A model generated the notes under the pieces. The model made no database searches. It was not told where the DNA came from and saw only the letters and a program-made list of their open reading frames with translations. Positions 13,429 to 26,585 of a stretch of 64,000 nt of DNA are shown piece by piece. This DNA is from Jaapia argillacea MUCL 33604 (Eukaryota; Basidiomycota; Agaricomycetes; Jaapiales; Jaapiaceae), in NCBI GenBank assembly GCA_000697665.1, contig KL197711.1, positions 430,221-494,220 of the forward strand. Reading direction: 5' to 3'. The translations under genes were made by a program, and so were the position numbers. Each line of letters begins with the position of its first letter. Positions within the stretch are counted from its first letter, which is position 1.

Positions 13429-16400
13429 CTATAAGAACCCACTCTCCTGCAGCAAACGAGCCATCTTCTCATCTTCCCGCTCTCGGGGCTCCCGTTCAAG
13501 ACTGACCGACCAAAACATTTCGTCATAATCTACCGGGTCCGCATATTGGCTGAGAGAATCCTCAATGAACGCGAGGACAGGGGCAACTGGATGAAAGTTG
13601 TATGGTCGAGACTGCCATCGTTTGATTTCTTCAATCACTTCCGCCACCTTCTGACGTTTGCGGAAGTTAACAAGATCGCCAGAAAGGATGTCCTTGTTGC
13701 CGTCGCCGATGAAAACAAGATCTGACAAGTAAATGCCTACCACAGACGCGTCAGAGAGGGACAACGAAGGATGGATGAGAACGCGAACCAAAGAAGGGAA
13801 CACATGGCGACGTAAGTTTCGCCAGGGTCGAGCGATAAACCAGATAGTTCTTGTTGGTGTCAATATGGCAATTCGCCAGGATTTGCATGGGACCTCTGCC
13901 AACTTGATCCCAGGTTCGCTTTAGCCTAGCCAATGGTGAAGCGCTAAGGCCAGAGACAATGGCCGCCATACTGGAAAAGTTGTGCAGCATACGGCAACGC
14001 TAGTGATATAGTAATATAAGCCAGTGGTTCGAATAGTCGAACGAGCGGAAACCTACATCGGCAACACTGATAAAATATTTTACAACAGAAGCTCGTTTCC
14101 GCGAGTCCTCTCTGTTTAAAACAGTGTCCTTCACCCAGTTGGCAATCTACATGAATGTTAGCAGTCGAGCAGTCCTCTGATTACGAAAATCATACCCGAT
14201 TGAAGGTTGTGATGAATACGGAGATGCTGTCATTATGATCAGCGCCGGATTTCTTCGAGCGTTGCAGACACTCCATGGGCCGAATCTTCAAAAACAATCG
14301 ACTCTCTAAGATTGTCAACTGCCTTGCAAGTTCCAGAGGATCAATATCAATGAGCTTCAACTTCTTCATCGACTTGGGAAGGATCGGAGGCGGGGGCGTG
14401 GGGCCTGATGTACTTTGAGTCATCTTAATCATGGTATCACCACCCTGAAGCTGTGGAAAGCATATGAGCGGTGGTAGAACAACATAGAGGCGTAAGTACT
14501 TACTGAACGTTCTACGAGGTTCATGAGTCCTTTTGAGGCACTGATTTGCATTACTTGATCATCCGAAAGAAACCCTTTTATGCGATCTAAAATGTAATTG
14601 TCGTCTTGGTCGAAGACGTCTTCATCCGTTAACAAAGATTTGAAGATGTTCAAAACCCTGCGATATGGTGTGAGAGACGGCGGCGATCGAGAGCATTATA
14701 CTAACCGAAGCCTAATAACAGCCTGCTTGAGTTTCGTCCATTCCTCCAGCTCACGCTGGCTTAAGCCCTCGGGTGGGTGGATATAAAAACGTTGGACCAG
14801 CAATTCAAACAGCTCGCCTGTAGTCGTGAAGGACTTGTACGTCATGAGGAAAGTCTGATTGAACTTGGGGTCTGCAAACTACCGTCAGATGTGTCACTAG
14901 ATATTAACAACAAGGAGTTCACCTCCCAGCTCATGGGCGGTCAGTCGTTCGACGAGAGCGGTCACGGATCCAGCCCTCACGCTGCCATCAGGTTCGATGA
15001 TGATCTCGGTTTGATTGTATGTGGGTCGAAGGTACCACGGTTTCGCGTCTACATTCGCGTTGTTGATGTAGTGTTGAGGTGCGTCCGACCCCAGAAGCTT
15101 TAATAATTTTGCACCGCGAACTGGAGACTTGCTGGAAGATCCAACGAGGGCAGCTAAAATTATACTCAATAGAGGATACAAGTGATTTAGGGAGGGATGT
15201 TGTTTACCTTCTTCTTCGTCCAACGCCGCCACGTCATCCATATCTATTTCCTGGTCCGCACCCGCAGATGACGGAGAAACAAGGGTGTCCATGGATTGGG
15301 CAGTCATCGACCAAGAGGATGTGTCGCCATTGCTGATCGAATGGGAGGCATCTGACATGTCCAAGCTGGGCTCCGACCATTGTGAGAAGTTTTGGTACAT
15401 GACCGAAGGGTCAAGCGAAACTTGCATCTTGGGGCGAGGTTTGCCAAACGCGAGCTCCGCATCGACGATGTCATCTTCTTCACCTTCCCCGGAGTCGTCG
15501 AGGAACGTATCGGTCATCGATTGGAGATCGACACCGAAATGATGTTCGATGACACTGAGTCGGGACATTCGCCACTCGATGGATCCATTGTAATCACCTT
15601 GGGCCATGTCCGCTTGGTCATGACCAACGGATAGCAATGCTTCGAGAGTCTGTTGAATAACTCCCAAGTTCGCCTTGAGAGAGGTGGCGAGCGCGTCGAT
15701 GTAATCCCCGTCGGAGAAGAAATTACCTGTACTCAGTCCCTGCGAAGTCAGGAATAGAGTGAACCCATCATCATAGACGGACTGCACTGCAGCCTCAAGG
15801 GTCCTAACAAGGAGGCGCGCCTTATCCACCGTCTGCATATAGAGATCATCATGACTTGCTTCTCGCTTGATACCATCAATATCAACGTGGCGTGCAACAT
15901 GAATGTCCGCCAAAAAGACGAGGAGTGAAGAGAGCTGGGTAATGATTTCTTGGGAGTCGGCCTCCAAGCGCTCGACTAACGGGGAAAGTTGAGAAAGGAG
16001 ATGACAACAAAGGCTGTCCACGCACCTGCAGCTTCATCTGGGCTTTGTAGGGCTAAAGCGAGGCTCCCAACCTTTTCGATGACGCCCAGATGATGCGTTT
16101 TCAACTCTGCAATCACTTCTGGGCCAAGAACACGAGTAGGGGCATCCTCAGGCTGCTCGAGAGCGACCCATCCAAATCCTTTCCAAGAGCCAGCGGCACC
16201 AGCCCCAACTAGCCCTAAGCCAACATTGGCTGTCGATAGAACTCCATGCAGTCGCTTGGCACCCTTTGAAGGATTTTCAAAGTCAGAAACACCACCATGG
16301 TGACGTTCGACCTCTAGTACAAAGGCGACGACAGCACGTTCCAGCTCAGCGGCGTCAGCTTCGATGCGGTTAGGGGTATCAGTTTCAGATGATCCGGAGT

Positions 16401-18026
16401 CGTATTGCATGGCGCGTGCTGACAGGACGAGCTTCGACAAGGTCGCAGTGACCTTGCGCTGGGCTGGTTTGAGCTGCGCTTGAAGACTTTGGGCGGTAGG
16501 GTTAGGCTTGTAGTCTCGAGCATCTCGAGGTAGAAGGTTGACCGAGATGTGGCTAGAGGGGGGAGATGCGACGTAGAGGAGGTTTCGGATAGCAAGGACG
16601 ACAGCCAGAACGCGATCGTCCATTCTTCTGTCCTGCTCAATGCGACGGGGCTGTCCATCGAATTGGATGCATTCGATGACGGAGGAGATGGCATCTTGTG
16701 CTTTGACAGATAGGTCTGCGACAGATTCTGGGGGAGGTGGAGCAAGGGTTTGTTGCAAAGTTTGTGCTAGTCGCTCTGCGGAAGTCAGCTCAAGTAGATC
16801 ATTTTGTTCTTGAGAGCGAGCGTAAGTGGATTCTTGTGGACCGTTCGTTGATACTTGCCCGTTCAACGATTTTGCTTTAGAGGAAGCGATAGAGAGATCA
16901 CGCTCCCGTGGGTCGACGTCAGAATTGTCTGAGTAAACGCTCGTGCGGTCAGGACCAGTATGAATACGTTGCTGCGACTGTCCCTGTAATTGCGAAATTG
17001 ACGAATCCGATCGCAAACGGCTTGACGAGGCGACAGGCTCGCGGAGGCTCGAGTTACTCTGAGATAAAGCCCGATCTCGTAAGCTATTTCCCCGCGATCT
17101 CGGTTCTGCCTCAGGAAGCGTCCATTGCACTCGGCCGTCCAGCTTGTTGTAATAATAGTACGACATGCCATCGTCCGCGAGGCGTCTGACCCAAGGCTCG
17201 GGGGTACCAGAGCGTCGAGGTAAGCCAAATCCTGCGCTGCTCCCTGCCTCCTGGCTTCTTCCTAGCCTAATGGAAGGAGGATTGACGGCCGACGAGGCTC
17301 CAGAACGAGCGTCACTCTGTGCGGGTAACCTTGTTGGATCAGAGTCAGAATGATCTTCCTCGGCCTCCTGTGGGAGGTCTCGCGAGTGTTGGCCAGTTGC
17401 CGTGTTGACATAGTATATCTAGAGGAATCAAAGTGGGAGACATTACGGCGGTACTTCACAACAAACACCCCAGATGAACACACCTGCCCGTCGTTCGTCA
17501 GGTGAGGCTCCCAAAAGTCGTTCGACTGCGTCGGTGCAGTCGTTGTAACCGAAGGCACCTCCTCCACTCCAGTTTGAGGGCTACCGAATCCCAGGTCGTC
17601 TTCCAACCAATCCTGTTCTGACTGTCCCCTCGTCAAACTATGAGCCATATCCACCACAGAGTCATCTTCTGCAAGGACCTGTTGCGGAATGACATTCTCC
17701 AGGGCTGAGAGAGCCGTTTCTGCCTCCTGGTCCGAGATAACGGTCACATAATTGGAAGGAAACCACCCGCGTTCGTCACCAAGCAGACCGTCCCACCAAC
17801 CCGACTCCAGCCTTGTAATAACCTCTATGATATCGTTCCGGCGAAAGGAGAGGGATGAAGCATCTTGAGCTTGATAGTCATATAGGGCTTGACAGAAGAA
17901 GGTAGCGATGTATTGTTCTTCTTCGTTAGATGCTTGGGAACTGGGAATGTTATTGTCAGCGATAGGGCCAGAGTCGGTGGGATAGAGCTGAATGCCGCCA
18001 TACATCTGCGTCGCCAGCGCCGTCAT
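13429..18026 (-). CDS. CDC25: Ras guanine nucleotide exchange factor, Cdc25 type (SH3-WW-RasGEF)
   Basis: This protein activates Ras by GDP/GTP exchange, feeding cAMP and morphogenesis signalling at the plasma membrane. From the ATG at 18026, an SH3 domain lies at about residues 40-100 ('CQALYDYQAQDASSLSFRRN' and 'WWDGLLGDERGWFPSNYV'). Two WW-like domains follow. The first reads 'FWEPHLTNDGQIYYVNTATG' then 'RDLPQ', lacking the second Trp. The second reads 'WVRRLADDGMSYYYYNKLDG' then 'VQWTLPE'. A long helical middle (17166-14900) leads to the RasGEF-N domain ('VRAGSVTALVERLTAHELGG', 'LMTYKSFTT') and the catalytic CDC25 domain ('IDPLELARQLTILESRLFLK', 'ISVFITTFNR', 'MAAIVSGLSASPLARLKRTW', 'CVPFFG'-'IYLSDLVFIGDGN'). 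The protein ends '...RLLQESGFL'. There are at least nine introns. The family is certain; several internal splice sites are by-eye calls. Confidence 0.92.
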
Positions 18027-18329
18027 TAAGGGGTTTAACGTTCGCGGGTAGGACAGGTACGGGAAGGGACAGAGTTGTGTTCTGGGTTACAGTGTGGACG
18101 CTCCCGCCCTTTCGCTACCACCTTACGTAACCACTACTTATTCTAATTCCGGAATTCAAATTCTTCCAAGTGATAACATGAGGCTCACAAGCCCAGTAGC
18201 ACGAACTAGCTCAGCCTCGGACATCCCAGCAGTCATACAAATATGTTGCAAACGTGGAGCAAATATGGAGCTGCTCAGAACTATCGATACAGCACGATGC
18301 TCGTCAGTGTCATCGCAAAACTCGACCAC
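18027..18329. other. Intergenic region 5' of the RasGEF gene
   Basis: About 300 bp between two minus-strand genes. Short plus-strand open frames here are antisense to the EFL1 3' end and have no recognisable content. Confidence 0.45.
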
Positions 18330-21300
18330 CTACCGCTTCAGCGTCCTCTGCTTCTCCGCAAACTCAACAATTTTTCGATCAACAAACATCCCTTTTCGTT
18401 CGCGAACGGCGTCCATGTACCCCTTCGCCACATTGGACCTGTCCGCCTTCTCGCCCAGGTCTTCCAGTTCTTCTTCAGTTGTCGGCACCCAGAATGGGTC
18501 CTGGTCCAACATTTCGTACCTGTAGCAAGATTTAGTGGCGAGGAAAGGACAAAGCCACCCATACTCACCCGCTGAAAATGAGCTGCGGACTCGCAGCTCC
18601 AGACGTGCGCTTACGGATATCTAACCCCCACTAAGTCTGGCATAACATGGAGAGTATTGGGTGACATACCATCCGCGAAGCCAAAGCTCTCGACGACTGG
18701 AAGGAGAGCTTTGATTGAGAAAAATGTCGTCCCCTCCCTCATCTCTTCAGACACAATATGACCACGCCGTCTCGCCACAACCCCATATACTTTACCAAGC
18801 ACGTCCGCTGGAGAGGGGGCAGGATGAGCGGGCTCTCCAATATTAGGAACTTCAAGAACTTACTGGAGGCCTGAATATCACAAGTATACATCGCCAATAG
18901 TAACCTTGGAGACCAGTCCAAAAGTCCGTTTCGACATGCATCTCTGACTCCCGAGATCAGCGAACCTGTCACCTGGGCCATCGTGTTTTGCCCTGCAAAA
19001 GGTTTGGATTAGAAAGAGTGACCACCAAGATACAAACTAACCTTTCTCTTCCTCGACACCTTTATAGTCTACTTCAACACTCTCTACAAAGTAAGCCATG
19101 CCTTCTACAGGCTCAGCGCATAAGGGTCCTTGGAACGTGGCAAGTTGGAAACCTGTTTCGACGTGGTTCTCAAAATCCCGGAAAATCTCTTCCTTGTTTT
19201 CTTCCGCCTTCGAACGTTCCGATCTTCGTTTCAACCTAAGTAACCAACGAATGACGACTCAGTAAACCCTTTATTTCAAGAGAAAAAGAACTTGCGAGTT
19301 GACAGAAGGACCCTTTCTCGAGTCGATGAGTAGGCAACCGCCAGCACCATGAGGGCCAAATGCCCAAACCTTGTCACTAACATCAGCCCAATCACCCCCC
19401 ACCTCTTTACACTTCTCATTTAGACCGCTCCAAAAGTTCTCGGGTCTGACCGTCGGTTTCCTATATACCTCCCCTTGCAAGTCGGCTTCTTCCTCATCGA
19501 GATCGCCAGCCACGACACTCGACTTTGGATCATGTAAAATCCGTCTAATGACTAGGACGTTGTCGAGAAGGAACTCGAGAATTGTTTTGGGAAGAGGAAC
19601 GGCGCGGATGGTGAACGTCACTAAGCCATGTGTACTGGACCCGCGGATCGTGCCCCGGGCCGCTGGTGCAAACTTTGGCGGAGCCATCTCTGGTGTCGAT
19701 CCCGTCAGAATAATGGCAAGCCGAGTAAATTTCGGGAGATGCACCAACCTACGCCTCGGACTGCGGTCTCACGGAACGGTACGATAGGCTTCGATGCGTG
19801 AATCTCGACTTTGGCGAACCTCTCTCGGAGGTCCTTCAGACATCTCTAAAGAGACACTTGTCAACAAAATACCAAGATGAGCAGGGGGTTTCTTGCCTCT
19901 AAATGCAGCTCCCCAGCGGTTAGAATGACATGCTCTCCGGTTTGTTGCTGGAAGGTGGCGACGCATGGATCGGCTTGGCTTAACAGCCTCATTCCGTTGA
20001 TAAGTTTCGGCATATCCGCAGGTAAACTTGGCTCCAAGGCGACTCGAACAATCGGCGAGGCCTTGAACGAACCATGAGGACTGATCAACAACGCATGGAC
20101 TGGAAAGACTCACTTGGTGATAAACTCCTCCCAAATTAATGAACGATTCTCTCGAGGCATTTCCGTTGGTCTCTGAGTTGGTCGACGACACACCAGCGGC
20201 ACACAGAGTGGCATTTCGATAGACCTTTCCTTCAAGACCCCTAATAGCGAAGACGTTCCCTGCTCTTACACTATCAACAGCAACCAATTCCCTTCCCATC
20301 ATAACGTACAAACCCTCTACGGTGGCGGCGACAACATGACTGGAATTGCGAGGATGGGTCGGAGGCATGGTGTTGTCGTATTTGGGTAAAATGCAGTATA
20401 TGGTAGTACCGGTGCGAATGGTCCCAGAGTATATGCGGGCGAACCCAAGGAGTGTTTCTCCATCCTCTTCTATTTCTGCCTTGGCGGCTTCGCCATTTGA
20501 GGACACAAGGGGCGTCGAAGTGGTCTGCTCATCAGCCTGAGCTGAACTTGCTGTCTCTCTAGTCTCTCTCGCTAGTTTGGCTCGACTGCGCATCTCCTCT
20601 GCTGTAATGGGCTTCTTCTTGTTCTCGGGTAACTCCTTGTCAGATACGGCGAACATTTTACTGACATACGCAGCGATGGAGGCGGTTGGACTAGAATCGC
20701 AGGCAAAGAGACTTTCTTCTAGGGCATCTTTTGGCTTCACTGTATCTTCATGGAGGTCAGGATACAGCATTTTGGGGACGCGACTCCGCTGGGACACAGT
20801 TGGAGACGGTACAATCTCGATGGCTGCCTGAATGATGCAAGTCGAAAGGGAAAGCCACTGAGAGAAAATGAGAGACAGAACATATCGCGTGTCCTTGGAC
20901 CTGAGATCGCGAGGTAGGATCTTCAGGTTGAGAGCCGTGACGATTTTCGCGACTTTATCTGGATTTCTGTACCACGCAACCAACGAACCGAGAAATCTCA
21001 GATATGTTGCGTACGACGAATACTCGGTGCGACGTACGGATTGATGACCACAGCATCATATACCGACCATATATTCTCCAATACGAACTGGACAAAAAGT
21101 GGCTTCAAAGCCCGACCTCGCAAGTGTTTGTGGCTGATAACCTTCTTCGTCTTTGGATCAAGGTAGAAATCTCCCCACAACACCCTCCGCAAGTTGGCTT
21201 CCTTGATTCCCAGTTTAGCGGCGAACAGCTGAGCGAATTTTCCTACTCGGAAACCCCAGCCGTCGATCGCAGAGGCAAAGATGACATTTCCTCGATCGGG

Positions 21301-22102
21301 AGCAAAGTAGATGTCTTCGTCGTCTTTTTCTTGGAATTCGTCGGTTTCGTTGACGATCGCATCGGCCTCGTCTGCATGCAGCTCTCGTTTGGACGCTAGC
21401 CGACGTTCACGGTCTTCCCTCCATCGAAGATCGTCCTCCATCCTTTCACTAGCAAACATGCTCCCCATGACGGCATTCACTTGTTCGATCAGTTGTGAAA
21501 GATGATGATAAGCCTCCACCGGTGCCAGCTTCAGCTCCGTGATCAATCGGTCCACTTTGTTGATGACCAGAATTGGACGAAGGCGATCTTGCCAGGCTTG
21601 CCTCAAGACTGCGATGGTCTGAAATTTGTCAGCAAGAGACCGTAGATTGATGGAGTGAGACATACCTGTGTGCACACTCCCTCGACTACGTCGACCAGAA
21701 CAAGAGCACCATCTACCAACCTGGATGCGGCGGATACCTCGCTGGAAAAATCGACATGGCCAGGGGTATCGATCATGTTGATGATATATGTCCTAGGAGA
21801 GCTTCCTAGTCGAGTCTGTCAACTGTTTCAATCAAATATAGTACTGAAGGAGACGAACCTGCATCGGCATTCTTCTCCATGACCTGAAACTTCAAAGAAA
21901 CTGCACTACTCTCCATGGTAATCCCCCGCTGTTGCTCATCTTCCCGGCTGTCGAGAAATCTTAGTTTCCCGGCCATCCGAGGGGAGATGATGTTGTTGGC
22001 TGCAAGGAGGGTATCCATGAGAGTGGTTTTTCCGTGATCGACGTGACCACAGCAAGTGATACATCTCACGTCTGCAGCATCTGGGGTTGATACGGCGGAC
22101 AT
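18330..22102 (-). CDS. EFL1: Ribosome assembly GTPase EFL1/Ria1 (EF-2-like)
   Basis: This is a cytoplasmic EF-2-like GTPase that works with the SBDS/Sdo1 protein to release eIF6/Tif6 from late 60S pre-ribosomes. The start at 22102 gives '[20 protein letters not shown]', leading into the P-loop region '[18 protein letters not shown]' and switch I-type '[14 protein letters not shown]'. The next exons hold the DxxG region ('[15 protein letters not shown]') and '[17 protein letters not shown]'. The typical EFL1 insert is acidic ('[20 protein letters not shown]'). Domains II-V follow, with '[20 protein letters not shown]', '[19 protein letters not shown]' and the C-terminal '[16 protein letters not shown]' joined to '[20 protein letters not shown]'. 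That last motif separates EFL1 from EF-2 itself. At least nine introns. The gene is divergent from the histidine kinase gene. Confidence 0.93.
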
Positions 22103-22580
22103 TTTGCTGGATTTTGTGAGAGCGAAAGCCCCGAAAGTTGACGGAGATGATAAAGTTGCTGATCGGGAGTGACTAGGGGTGACTTGCTATCTGTAATGTA
22201 AGTGACTGTAACGCGTCACCACAGTGACGATCGACGGTGCAAGGATGTTACAGCCATTTACAGGCTCCCAGCTCGTCGGTGCCCCACAACGTCTAGGCGT
22301 GCCGCCTGTTTAGTGTTGGAATGAATTGACCCTCAAAGGCGCAGAATCTAGATCAATAAGTCCGGTCATTATGAATTCAGATTTCTTCTCTTTTCTACCC
22401 AATCCTTCGTCTCCTTCACCATCCTCTTGGCTTCGCCGCATCAAGCTCTGCAGTTCGTCTCTTGTTCCGAGACACTCTGTCGGCATACGTCCTGCTCTCC
22501 TACTAGATTGTCGCTCCTGTGAAATTTATCTTGCTAATAGTAACCAGCTTCTTGCGGACGGGATCCAGCTCTAGTGGATC
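22103..22580. promoter_or_regulatory. Divergent promoter region EFL1 / histidine kinase
   Basis: About 478 bp lie between two start codons pointing away from each other. A plus-strand open frame at 22326-22574 is serine-rich, does not join the kinase frame by any clear splice, and is probably not coding. No TATA box assigned. Confidence 0.45.
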
Positions 22581-25500
22581 ATGGCTTCTGCTTCCTCGGC
22601 GACCCTGCCTATCCATAGAGGCGACCTGGGACGTCAAGTCAGGTTTGACAATGCAGATCACAGAAGTTGTGAGTTTGCGTCCAATCTGTGATCCATTCGG
22701 TGGACTTAGCTATCATCGAAATAGTTTGGAGGCGAGTGGCGAGGAAAATTGCCGTTGCATCGACTGGTGCCCCTACAGATGGACTGGGAGAAGTCAGTGA
22801 AACTAGCACTTCTGTGCCTGCCTTCCTCGCTGCGCAAAAGCAGGCCAGCACAGAAAAGGATGGGGGAGAGTGGTTTGTGGACGAGATCGTCGTCTCTGGG
22901 GAGGACAGCCAATATCGTCCATTGGGAAGCGAAAGAGGAACGACACGGCCCAGCGAGTCTGGTGACGGGTCCATACGCAGAGGTTACTCGGCCGATTCCC
23001 ACCATTATACTGGTGGCGCTGCCGAGTGGATTAAATGGCGCGCTTGGCCTGCAATCCTCTCTTTCTTCGATCCTAGTTTTGAGGATGCAGAGACGGAAGA
23101 GGATTTTCAGAAACAACTATGGTACACAACGAAGCCCGTGTGCTTGTACGTCAGTTTCGTCTTCCATCTTATCCTCAGTCTCACTTTGGGACTTCAGCGT
23201 CGCAAGCCTTTACCTTATCCTCAACTGGGTACTTTACTTGATACTAAATCACTCAGTGACTCGATATGAACAGGTCGGGTTTCTTGCACATATCCCTCGC
23301 CGTTATACTCATAATCCTTCTCAGATTGCTTATTACGGAGGCTTAACTTTCTTTACCCTCCCTGTTCCCTTTATGGTGGCATCAAATCTTGCTCGTCGGT
23401 GCCCAGTATTCTTCCAGATATGGATTTGCATTGCGATCTGGTATTGTGGCGTCTCAGAAGTGATTCAAATCAAACAATGCGGGTTTTACACCCACAATCA
23501 TTGTCATGGCAAGGTATCTCCATTGTTTATTCGTCGTCCCCCAGCACCGACTGACCAAAAGCCAGGATTTTCTGGCTATGTGTTTGTCGTCTCTTCTCCG
23601 TCTCAAACTATATTGGGCTGACTTTCATTCCAGTATACTACAACACGGCCTTGCCTGCGATGATGATATTCATCGTTTCGAGGCGCTTCTATAACTTTGT
23701 CGCGCAAACCATCGTATTCGGTCTCCTCCTCGGCCTCGTTATCCCGGATCAGAAGATATTTGCTCGGAATGTTATCAGCTTTGTGAGTCAATTTCTTCTC
23801 GAAGCGCCCATTCACTGAGTTATCCGATGCAGGCCATATTTTCAGTGTTTATCCAAGGTCTCCATTATTCCAGAGAAATGGTAAGGTTTGGTGCGATTAA
23901 GGAGAGGAAGCCTCATACATTATAATGCAGACAGAGCGACGGATGTATCTTCTGAACTCGCAACTCAAGTTGGCCTATAGAGCTCAGCAGAAGTCGCAGA
24001 TCGCGGAGTCTAAGGCATCCCAGGCGAAACGTCGATTCGCGTCTTATATATTTCATGAGGTAAGTTGTTCTTTTTTCGTCCATTCTCTGATCTTGATGTC
24101 ATCATGCCAGGTCCGAGTGCCTCTCAACACAGCTATGCTCGCGTATCAAAATCTGCGAACGAGTAATGCATTCAAGGACGAACATTTACAAGATCATAAC
24201 AACGTCGAAGTTTACGCTCTCGAGGCCTCTCTGACGATGATGCAACAGGTCTCGCGTTTCCCCTGTCCCCTTTTCAACATTACTCGCCCTTTTTCAGGTA
24301 TTGAATGACGTGCTGGACCTTCAGAGTATGCATGCCACTAGATCCCTTGATCTTGCCCCGCACTGACAATATTCATCAGAGATGGACGCAGGAAAGTTCG
24401 AGAGCTCACCTCGGCCATTCCCTCTCCACCGAGCAATAAACTCGATCATGGGTCCAATTGCAGTAGCAACACAGGCAAAATCGATCAACCTCCGCGTCGA
24501 CCTTGACCCCCGGATAGACCAGATCCAAACTCCATCGAATTCTTCAGAAGGCCTGTGGGTCATCGGCGATGAGATTCGGCTACGCCAAGTACTCACGAAC
24601 TTGACTTCAAACGCCGTGAAGTTTACGCCAGAGGGTGCGGGCGAGGTGAAAGTGACTACGAAACTCCTGACTCCACTACCAAGAGGCAAGGTCGAGAGCT
24701 CTGTCGCGTTGGTACCAGAGGAGCAGGAAAACCCATTGATAAGTGCTACCAATTCACGGCCGGATATGCTCGTCGTTCGGCTGGAAGTGCAGGATAGTGG
24801 GCCTGGCGGTTAGTCATGCTCATATTCAACTCCATATTCGCCAAATTGATGTGTGTCACACAGTTCGACCTTCGGACCTCGTCGATAATCGACTGTTTCA
24901 GCCATTCGTTCAAGTGAGTCAGTTTTGGCGCAGCGTCATTCCTGTCTGATCTTCCGTCCCAGACGAGAGTTGGAAAGATGAATGGGAGTGGTGGGGTTAC
25001 CCGTCGTTCTATTACTCTTTGGTCTCTAATGTCTGGATAGGAACTGGCCTGGGTCTCGCAATTGTACAACAAATCATCTCTCTCAGTGGCGGAAGACTGG
25101 TATACACGGTATCTACTTACCGCCGGATCTTCTCTGATCATATCTCCCACAGGGAATCCAATCTCGCAAAGGAGAAGGTGCGCTGTTCTGGGTGGAGTTC
25201 GCCTACCGAATCGCAACGCCGTCCGACATACAAGCTGCTCGCAATATGCACACCCTCTGCCCTTCCCCTCGAGTGTCTCATATCCCACCGCCAATATCGG
25301 ATCTTGAGCCCGAGAAGTACGCAGCATTATCCGCCAACATGGCTCGCGACTTTGCATTCCCACTGGCGTTGCCAGATCTCAAACGAAACAATACTTCGCC
25401 CTCCCTCAAGCCACGGTCACTCCCTGGAGCGGTGTCGGCGCCTTCTTCGTCAAGCAACTTCGGGCGTACCTCGTGTGATTCAATGCGGTTGTCCCTGCCA

Positions 25501-26186
25501 TCAGTCGAGTGTTCACCCATAAAGCCCTCATCGGATGGACCTTTACGAATCCTCGTCGTGGACGATGATGCCTTGACGCGCACGTTGATGACAAGGTTAG
25601 TTGCTCCGTCGTCCGTCTTGAAAAAGGTGCTGATGATGGTTCTATAGGATGCTCACGAAACTCGGGTGCGTCGTAGAAACCGCGAATGATGGTCAAGAGT
25701 GCTTGGATATCTTGGCGAGATATGCCGTCGACGATTCGCCCTACGATCTCATCAGTCTTGACAATCAGATGCCCGTATTGACTGGTGAAGAGACCGTGAG
25801 AGAGATGCGATCTGTAGGGCGGACCGATCTGGTTGTTGGATGTACTGGTATGCATCGATCTTTAGTACGAGAACGGGTTCAGACTCGATTAATGAACGAA
25901 ACTTTCATCAGGAAACGCACTTACGGAAGATCAGGTTAGTAATGAAATCACTCCCTTGTGGGTCCGTTGAACTGACTGCGTCCACTAGGCCAGCTACATT
26001 GAGGCAGGAGCCGATCGAATATTGACAAAACCTATCATGCTAAAGTGCGCCCACCATCTATGTTTCTATGTTTCCTCACTGAAACGAAACCATGGCAGGG
26101 ACTTGAAATCCTTGTTGCAGATAGCCCAGGAGAGAAGAACCAGCAGCCAGAATGGGACTCGACATTCCGATGAGTCCCTTCCATAG
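22581..26186 (+). CDS. Membrane-anchored hybrid histidine kinase
   Basis: This is a two-component phosphorelay sensor. I start it at the ATG at 22581 ('MASASSATLPIHRGDLGRQV'), whose exon splices after 'HRS' into 'IIEIVWRRVARKIAV'. The N-terminal part contains a cluster of hydrophobic helices (about 23140-23790), including 'ASLYLILNW', 'GLTFFTLPVPFMVAS', 'IWICIAIWYCGVS' and 'TIVFGLLLGLVIP'. I see no PAS or GAF domain. A coiled coil leads to the HisKA H-box ('FASYIFHEVRVPLNTAML'). The ATPase domain follows: N box 'LTNLTSNAVKFTPE', G1 'VQDSGPG', G2 'GTGLGLAI'. A linker leads to a receiver domain with the acidic pair ('ILVVDDDALTRTLMTRML'), the phospho-acceptor Asp ('LISLDNQMPVLTG') and the conserved Lys ('ILTKPIML'). 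All catalytic residues look intact. About twelve introns. The stop is at 26184-26186. The downstream partner would be a Ypd1-type phosphotransfer protein, not in this window. Confidence 0.88.
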
Positions 26187-26585
26187 CGCGTCACCCCCCA
26201 CTTTTCCGTCGTTTTCTCGAATCGGACCTACTCTTTCGACTTGGGCTATTACGCAATGCTTTCTTGCTTTGGGATAGACAGGCGGTGAACGTCCAACTAC
26301 GCTCCGTCTCGTAGATATAGTGCTTTATTCACGGGGGCTAACTGGGTTTGGGGACCATTTGTGATAAACGATGCGCAACTTGAGCAGATATGTATTCATA
26401 AGTTCTCTATCTACTGCATGTATCTATCATAGGGTTGTAATGGGATATGGAGCATTGTCGAAGAGAAATCACGACTCAAGGGTTGAGCGCTTGAGTTGGC
26501 GCTGCGGCATGCACGATCTTCCGCGTGATAAGGTGTGACAAGGCGCGTCGCGACGTGTCACGCTCATTCTCCTCATCGTCCTGTC
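26187..26585. other. Intergenic region between histidine kinase and histone-fold gene
   Basis: About 400 bp in a tandem plus-strand arrangement. It holds the kinase 3' flank and the presumed promoter of the next gene. No open frame of note. Confidence 0.5.

Noticed and set aside
22326-22574. Upstream plus-strand open frame as N-terminus of the histidine kinase
   Set aside because: Serine-rich and ends in a stop just before the ATG at 22581, with no splice that joins it in frame.
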